From positions 1 through 17,908 of the forward strand of contig DCWI01000006.1 of the NCBI GenBank assembly GCA_002328825.1: a stretch of 17,908 bases of DNA, read 5' to 3'. Below, in pieces: positions 14,483 through 17,908 of the stretch. Position 1 is the first letter of the stretch, and each line of letters opens with the position of its first letter. Both the position numbers and the translations under genes were made by a program. The notes below the pieces were generated by a model. It was not told the DNA's origin and ran no database searches. It worked only from the letters and a program-made list of their open reading frames with translations. The DNA is from Nitrospiraceae bacterium UBA2166. Its GTDB lineage: Bacteria > Nitrospirota > Nitrospiria > Nitrospirales > UBA2166.

Positions 14483-15385
14483 CTACCACGCCTCTGCTCG
14501 AAAACTTCTCGTTTGGAGGCCGGCCTGCTCAAGTCCTTCGGTCAACTGCCAACATGCCTCCTTGCTCCCACATAGACGAACATGCTCGTTCTGAATATCT
14601 GGCACGATTGCAAGTAGTGGTTCGAGATCAATCAATTCCTTTCCATTGCATTGCTCAACAACTTTCATAACTCGTCCTCTTCCATAACCCCAATCATGTG
14701 GCCACTCGCGTGTCAATATAGGATGATAGGAAAAGTTTTGAGGGAATTTCGCTGCTGTCTCTTGCAATTCAGTGTGCTCCATCAGCTGTCTGTGGTTTTC
14801 CACGCTGACCACCATGCGATAATGCGCCCCGATACAAACGCTATTGCGTCCAAAATTCAATGCCTTCATATAGCGAATATGTGCAAGAAATGGCGTGATC
14901 CCTGTAGAAAAAGCAATCCCCAGAAACCTCATACTTGGCCACTCATCATCTGGCTCAAGCCGAAGATTAGATGCTTCAATCGCTAAACAGTGCTCATACG
15001 GGATAAGAGCCGTTCCGGCACGCGCAAAATTCATAAGTATAGGAATCGTTGCCCCAGCTGATTGAAAAGCTGTAACGTCATCGGTCTGCCACCAAACAGA
15101 AGTATCAGCCTTCTCCGCATGAGTATCATTAATAATGGTCTGAAGAACGCCTTTGGCATTAATCGACGAATTTGATCTGGTGTACATACGCCGTCGTTGT
15201 CGCCCAGTTCTCGTCCCAAATGGTTTTGCAAGAAATGCTGTTCCAGGACGCATCTCATCAACGATCGGGTAAAACTTTCCACCAACTTCATACTCACGAG
15301 GAAGCGTAAATTCGACATTTCGAATTTCATTTGGATCAACAACCGTCAGGTTTGTAATGGTTGCAGGAGCAAAAATCTCTTGCAC
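14483..15385 (-). CDS. FNR-like flavin oxidoreductase (ferredoxin-NAD(P) reductase superfamily)
   Basis: A protein of 300 residues from the GTG at 15385. The N-terminal half is a beta-barrel with an RRMYTRSNSS segment (about 66-75) where FNR relatives have RxYS for FAD binding. The C-terminal half shows GIAFSTGITPFLAHIRYM (about 156-173), the GxTGIxP nicotinamide-binding region, HYRMVVSVEN near 189, and RLCGSKEACWQLTEGL near the end, matching the FNR C-terminal CG motif. An upstream GTG (15391) abuts the GAGAGG, whereas 15385 is spaced 7 nt from it. It probably exchanges electrons between NAD(P)H and the ferredoxin encoded next, 257 bp away. The FAD motif is imperfect, so cofactor specificity is uncertain. 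Confidence 0.75.
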   Translation of the reverse strand: MQEIFAPATITNLTVVDPNEIRNVEFTLPREYEVGGKFYPIVDEMRPGTAFLAKPFGTRTGRQRRRMYTRSNSSINAKGVLQTIINDTHAEKADTSVWWQTDDVTAFQSAGATIPILMNFARAGTALIPYEHCLAIEASNLRLEPDDEWPSMRFLGIAFSTGITPFLAHIRYMKALNFGRNSVCIGAHYRMVVSVENHRQLMEHTELQETAAKFPQNFSYHPILTREWPHDWGYGRGRVMKVVEQCNGKELIDLEPLLAIVPDIQNEHVRLCGSKEACWQLTEGLEQAGLQTRSFRAEAW

Positions 15386-15572
15386 GATCACCCTCTCATT
15401 TTCAGCTTATGTCAGAAAAATGAATTCATCCGTTGTGCTATAAAATTCATGCTCCCTCTATACAGATGTGAGTGTAGCATGCTGTTAGGTGCCCATCCCA
15501 GATAGGGTGAATTCGAAAAACCTCCAGTCGCCCTATTGCCTCAGTGACACTACCTAGTCAATAATTGTAGCG

Positions 15573-16145
15573 ATGCGCTTCTGTAGCCTTTGCGGGTCAC
15601 CCACATCGCTCAAGATTCCTTCAGGTGATGATCTTCCGCGATTTGTATGCGATGCCTGCAATCATATCCATTACCAAAACCCCAAAATTGTCGTCGGAAC
15701 CATTCCTCAGTGGAAGAATCATATCCTGCTCTGCCGTCGAGCAATCGACCCTGGTTATGGTCAGTGGACACTCCCCGGTGGTTTTATGGAAAATGGGGAA
15801 ACCGTCGAACAAGGTGCGATAAGAGAAACACTGGAGGAATGCGGAGCCGAGGTCAATATCACTTCACTCTTTGCGGTCTACAGTCTTCCCCACATCAGTC
15901 AGGTCTATATGATGTTTTGTGCAAATATGCGCGATGCACATTTTAGTGGAGGAGGAGAAACTCTCGAAGTAAAACTATTTCGCCATGATGCTATCCCATG
16001 GAACGCACTCGCATTTCGCGTCATACACGCCATCATGAATCACTATATCACCGACTTCGCACACAACAACTTCTCCATTCACATCGGAACGATTCTCCCC
16101 CCATCCGATGAACTGCTTTCCTCTCACACATATACAACTCGATAG
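15573..16145 (+). CDS. Nudix hydrolase with N-terminal zinc ribbon
   Basis: A protein of 190 residues. A zinc ribbon at the N-terminus has C4, C7, C26 and C29 (FCSLCG and CDACNHIHYQNPK). The Nudix box fits G-x5-E-x7-RExxEExG with G70, E76, R84, E85, E88, E89 and G91, in the segment GGFMENGETVEQG plus AIRETLEECGAE; these residues bind Mg2+ and cleave nucleoside-diphosphate-X substrates. The ribbon-Nudix order is shared with NudC and with ADP-ribose or CoA hydrolases, but the NudC SQPWPFPxS block is absent, so I do not assign the substrate. There is no ribosome site before the ATG (CTAGTCAATAATTGTAGCG), suggesting a leaderless or weakly translated message. It is divergent from the oxidoreductase gene. 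Confidence 0.88.
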   Translation: MRFCSLCGSPTSLKIPSGDDLPRFVCDACNHIHYQNPKIVVGTIPQWKNHILLCRRAIDPGYGQWTLPGGFMENGETVEQGAIRETLEECGAEVNITSLFAVYSLPHISQVYMMFCANMRDAHFSGGGETLEVKLFRHDAIPWNALAFRVIHAIMNHYITDFAHNNFSIHIGTILPPSDELLSSHTYTTR

Positions 16146-16294
16146 ACTTGCCGCAGCCTCTATGTAGGTTCATCTAAAGCATAAAGACTCACTCAATCCA
16201 CCATTTCACACAGCACCCTGTCTCTCAGTGAGTTGTAGAAGAAGGCCTTCGATCTTTTCATTGTCCATTGTTCATCTTATGCAATTGAGTTATA

Positions 16295-16618
16295 TCAATC
16301 ATAATGCATTGCGAGCCAGATCGTTTCCTGAGTATCATCCGTCCATTCAACCCGATGTCTTCTACGCGCATTGATAGTGATGTAATCTCCTGGTTTGAGA
16401 ACAATAAGTTCGTTAACTCCCTCAAATAAGATTCCCGCACTCCCTTTGAGAAGTATCACCCATTCATTTATATCCTGACACAGCCACACGTCCTTCGGTG
16501 TCGAGTGCCCCTTGGATACAATACGCTCAACACGCCAGTCTCGTCCTGCAATAACATCATCAAATACCTCATCTGGTAGATGAGAAGGGATGTTTGAAAA
16601 CAGGTTGCCCCCGTCCAC
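16295..16618 (-). CDS. Single-domain cupin protein
   Basis: A protein of 107 residues forming one cupin barrel. The turn LKPGDYITINARRRHRVEW (about 72-90) is the second cupin motif, with PG(D/E) and H88; the first metal site, normally GxHxH, is poorly kept and reads W-V-I-L-L-K-G-S. Such proteins occur as sugar isomerases, metal-dependent oxygenases and simple sensors; nothing here decides among them. The start is GTG at 16618, the only start after an in-frame stop, without a ribosome site. An 8-bp inverted repeat (16628-16635 and 16673-16680) lies just upstream. Confidence 0.75.
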   Translation of the reverse strand: MDGGNLFSNIPSHLPDEVFDDVIAGRDWRVERIVSKGHSTPKDVWLCQDINEWVILLKGSAGILFEGVNELIVLKPGDYITINARRRHRVEWTDDTQETIWLAMHYD

Positions 16619-16627
16619 TATCTGCGT

Positions 16628-16680
16628 AATCCAGAAAAACGTACTTCACGAGGGTTGCAAATCAAAACTGTATCTGGATT
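16628..16680. repeat. 8-bp inverted repeat upstream of the cupin gene
   Basis: AATCCAGA (16628-16635) and TCTGGATT (16673-16680) are exact inverted copies separated by 37 bp, filling the 64-bp gap before the cupin start. They could pair in RNA or form two operator half-sites. No T run follows. Confidence 0.35.
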
Positions 16681-16682
16681 GA

Positions 16683-17048
16683 TCAAAAAAATGTGAAAAA
16701 ATCCTTCAAGGAAAAAACAATTCGCCAGGTGAGCAACGGCGTAAAATCCCCATCAGACCTTTTCTCCACCCCGTGTCCCAGTTGGAGAGTGTATTGCTCT
16801 GCAAAATGAATATGAACTTGCGGCATAATAACCGCTTCTTGAATCCCAAAACCTTGAAAAGAAAAATTCGTTTCGATACCGGAGACAAGCCAGGGAGTAG
16901 TGTTATGAAAAAGGGTAAAATTGTACAATCCAAATAATCCACCGGTATCGCTATCGACTCCCTTAGCATCGCCATTGACTCCCTCAATGTTGCCCTCTTT
17001 ACTCCCATCATGTTGTTGAACACCCATCATGTGCATCGTGTGCTCCAT
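16683..17048 (-). pseudogene. 3' part of a frameshifted probable outer-membrane protein gene
   Basis: An open frame of 121 codons starting at ATG 17048 inside the end of the previous fragment. It continues the sequence of that fragment: GLFGLYNFTLFHNTTPWLVSGIE, then strand-like blocks GFGIQEAVIMPQVHIHFAEQY and the typical last strand LTWRIVFSL, followed by KDFFTFF. It is joined here to the fragment at 17027-17494 rather than read as a gene of its own, because removing one AC from the ACAC at 17038-17041 gives a continuous protein (WSTMHMMGVQQH). The family resembles outer-membrane beta-barrel proteins of the meta-pathway transporter type; that name is tentative. An alternative is two overlapping genes translated by coupling. 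Confidence 0.6.
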
Positions 17049-17494
17049 TCCTTGTTAAACCGATGGCCAAGCAAGTAAAGGGCAGTGCTTTTAAACGTCT
17101 TCTTATGAGTGTCGACTTTCGCAAAGTATTGCCACCCATGAATCAAATGTCCATCCACAGGTGTGCCGAAAAGACCTTGGAGTGCAACCTTATGAGCATT
17201 TGTATCATCATCTTTCACAATACGCTCGTATTCGATGCCAAATCCGTCTAAAACGGCAAGCTCAAGTTCTGGGGCGAGATCTAATTTCCCTCCTTCGCTA
17301 CCCATTGACTGCTCAAACAGGGTGTTTATCTCGAAGTCACCACTTGAAGACCCAAGAGGTCGGACTAAGTCAAATACCATAGGTTCCGGAATACGAGGAA
17401 ATTTGTCCGCATGAACGCCAATGGCAAAAACTGGAGACGCCCCAACCCACTGCACCACCACAAGAAAGAGCACTATACGCCAAATGCTAATCAT
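17027..17494 (-). pseudogene. 5' part of a frameshifted probable outer-membrane protein gene
   Basis: An open frame of 155 residues from the ATG at 17494 (the frame extends to a TTG at 17512). A signal peptide, MISIWRIVLFLVVVQWVGAS, precedes GVHADKFPRIPEPMVFDLV, then alternating strand-like blocks ending LYLLGHRFNKEWST. It stops early (RCT*) where the other fragment begins in another frame. Restoring one AC gives a 269-residue protein with a size and strand pattern suited to an outer-membrane barrel. No enzyme motif is seen. Neither start has a clear ribosome site. The break may be a real mutation or a sequence error. Confidence 0.6.
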
Positions 17495-17815
17495 CACGAA
17501 TAAGAACCGCAATTTACGTGAGAAGCGGTTGATGTGGCAGACGGAGCGTGCTCTTAACTGGCAGGAAGATCACTTCGCGCACAAGTGCCAAAGAGTACAA
17601 GGCAGGGCACCCATTTACAATACTCGTGTCCAGCACAGATAAAAGTTCTTGGGTCATCTTCTCGTCTAAATACCTTCCTCATAATAATCACGGGATAAGC
17701 AGAGCAATTCCCATCGCTAACGTTGATCCCACGTCTCACGCTTTCGTTGCATCTTTTCCCCAAAGTATCATGGTGCCCGCAATTCCATGTTAAGTTCCTC
17801 TCTAAGTTTTTCCAA
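17495..17815. other. Region without a recognisable gene
   Basis: About 320 bp on the left of the broken right-edge gene. Open frames here (for example minus 17554-17880) are short and of unusual composition and have no motif I know. On the minus strand, the frame of the right-edge tail continues with several in-frame stops through phrases such as LEKLREELNMELRAP and YFGEKMQRKRETWDQR, which read like a decayed helical protein. Confidence 0.35.
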
Positions 17816-17908
17816 TTATCTTTCACGCTCCACGTCAGTTTGGGCTGGAATCCCTGCAAAACGAATAGGTTTTTCGCCACTAAGATGAGCAGGCGTCAAG
17901 GCGTATGT
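17816..17908 (-). CDS. C-terminal tail of an unrecognised gene, cut by the window edge
   Basis: The minus strand is open from the right edge to a TAA at 17816-17818 and gives 30 codons, including LSGEKPIRFAGIPAQTDVER. No start is in the window, and I do not recognise the family. The charged, Glu/Arg-rich sequence carries on beyond the stop in the same frame, so the stop may be a mutation in a gene that once continued. Confidence is low because the piece is short. Confidence 0.35.
   Translation of the reverse strand, partial: TYALTPAHLSGEKPIRFAGIPAQTDVERER

Noticed and set aside
16241..16250. Perfect palindrome GAAGGCCTTC between the Nudix and cupin genes
   Set aside because: There is no loop for a hairpin and no proper T run; 10-bp palindromes occur by chance at this scale.

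Overview
The window looks like a stretch of chromosome from a Gram-negative (diderm) bacterium with a mid-range base composition. The gene families (DUF4124 protein ending in a PPGWxR tail, a stand-alone UraOx_N membrane protein, a GldF/GldG/DUF4340 set, an Isc-type ferredoxin, PilD) would fit the Nitrospirota or a neighbouring deep lineage. That placement is inference from gene content only. Almost every gene is on the minus strand; the exceptions are a small copper-chaperone-like gene and a Nudix hydrolase gene.

Layout from left to right. (1) 1-1150: the 5' end of a collagen-like lipoprotein gene cut by the window edge, preceded by a consensus promoter and a leader of about 240 nt, then a secreted DUF4124 coiled-coil protein. 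(2) 1150-1743: non-coding DNA with a cluster of hairpin-forming repeats and a tRNA-Gln(CTG) gene. (3) 1744-1944: HMA metal chaperone on the plus strand. (4) 1963-7535: a minus-strand run encoding an ABC-2 permease (GldF-like), a GldG-like protein, a DUF4340 protein, an RlmB-like rRNA methyltransferase and prepilin peptidase. (5) 7696-13613: a tightly packed run that reads, in transcription order, CDGSH iron-sulfur protein, mnmG, parA, parB, mnmA, a 29-residue membrane microprotein and a UraOx_N membrane protein. (6) 13812-15385: an Isc-type [2Fe-2S] ferredoxin with a strong promoter, and an FNR-like oxidoreductase. (7) 15573-17908: Nudix hydrolase, cupin, a probable outer-membrane protein gene broken by a frameshift, and the tail of an unrecognised gene at the right edge.

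How the genes work together. MnmG and MnmA modify the same wobble uridine (the carboxymethylaminomethyl side chain and the 2-thio group), so two halves of one tRNA modification flank the ParA/ParB chromosome-segregation pair. A perfect 16-bp parS site, the ParB target, is embedded in the last codons of mnmG, so target and binding protein lie about 1.1 kb apart. rsmG, often found between mnmG and parA, is absent; a 218-bp AT-rich gap takes its place. The ferredoxin, FNR-like protein and double-CDGSH protein suggest an electron-transfer or Fe-S theme just upstream of mnmG.

I do not see a clearly new defence, mobile or biosynthetic system, and no CRISPR array, insertion sequence or rRNA. The most useful less-obvious items are the uncalled 29-residue membrane protein sharing an ATGA overlap with mnmA, the parS inside mnmG, the hairpin cluster beside tRNA-Gln, the GldFG module without an ATPase, and the dinucleotide frameshift in the probable outer-membrane gene.
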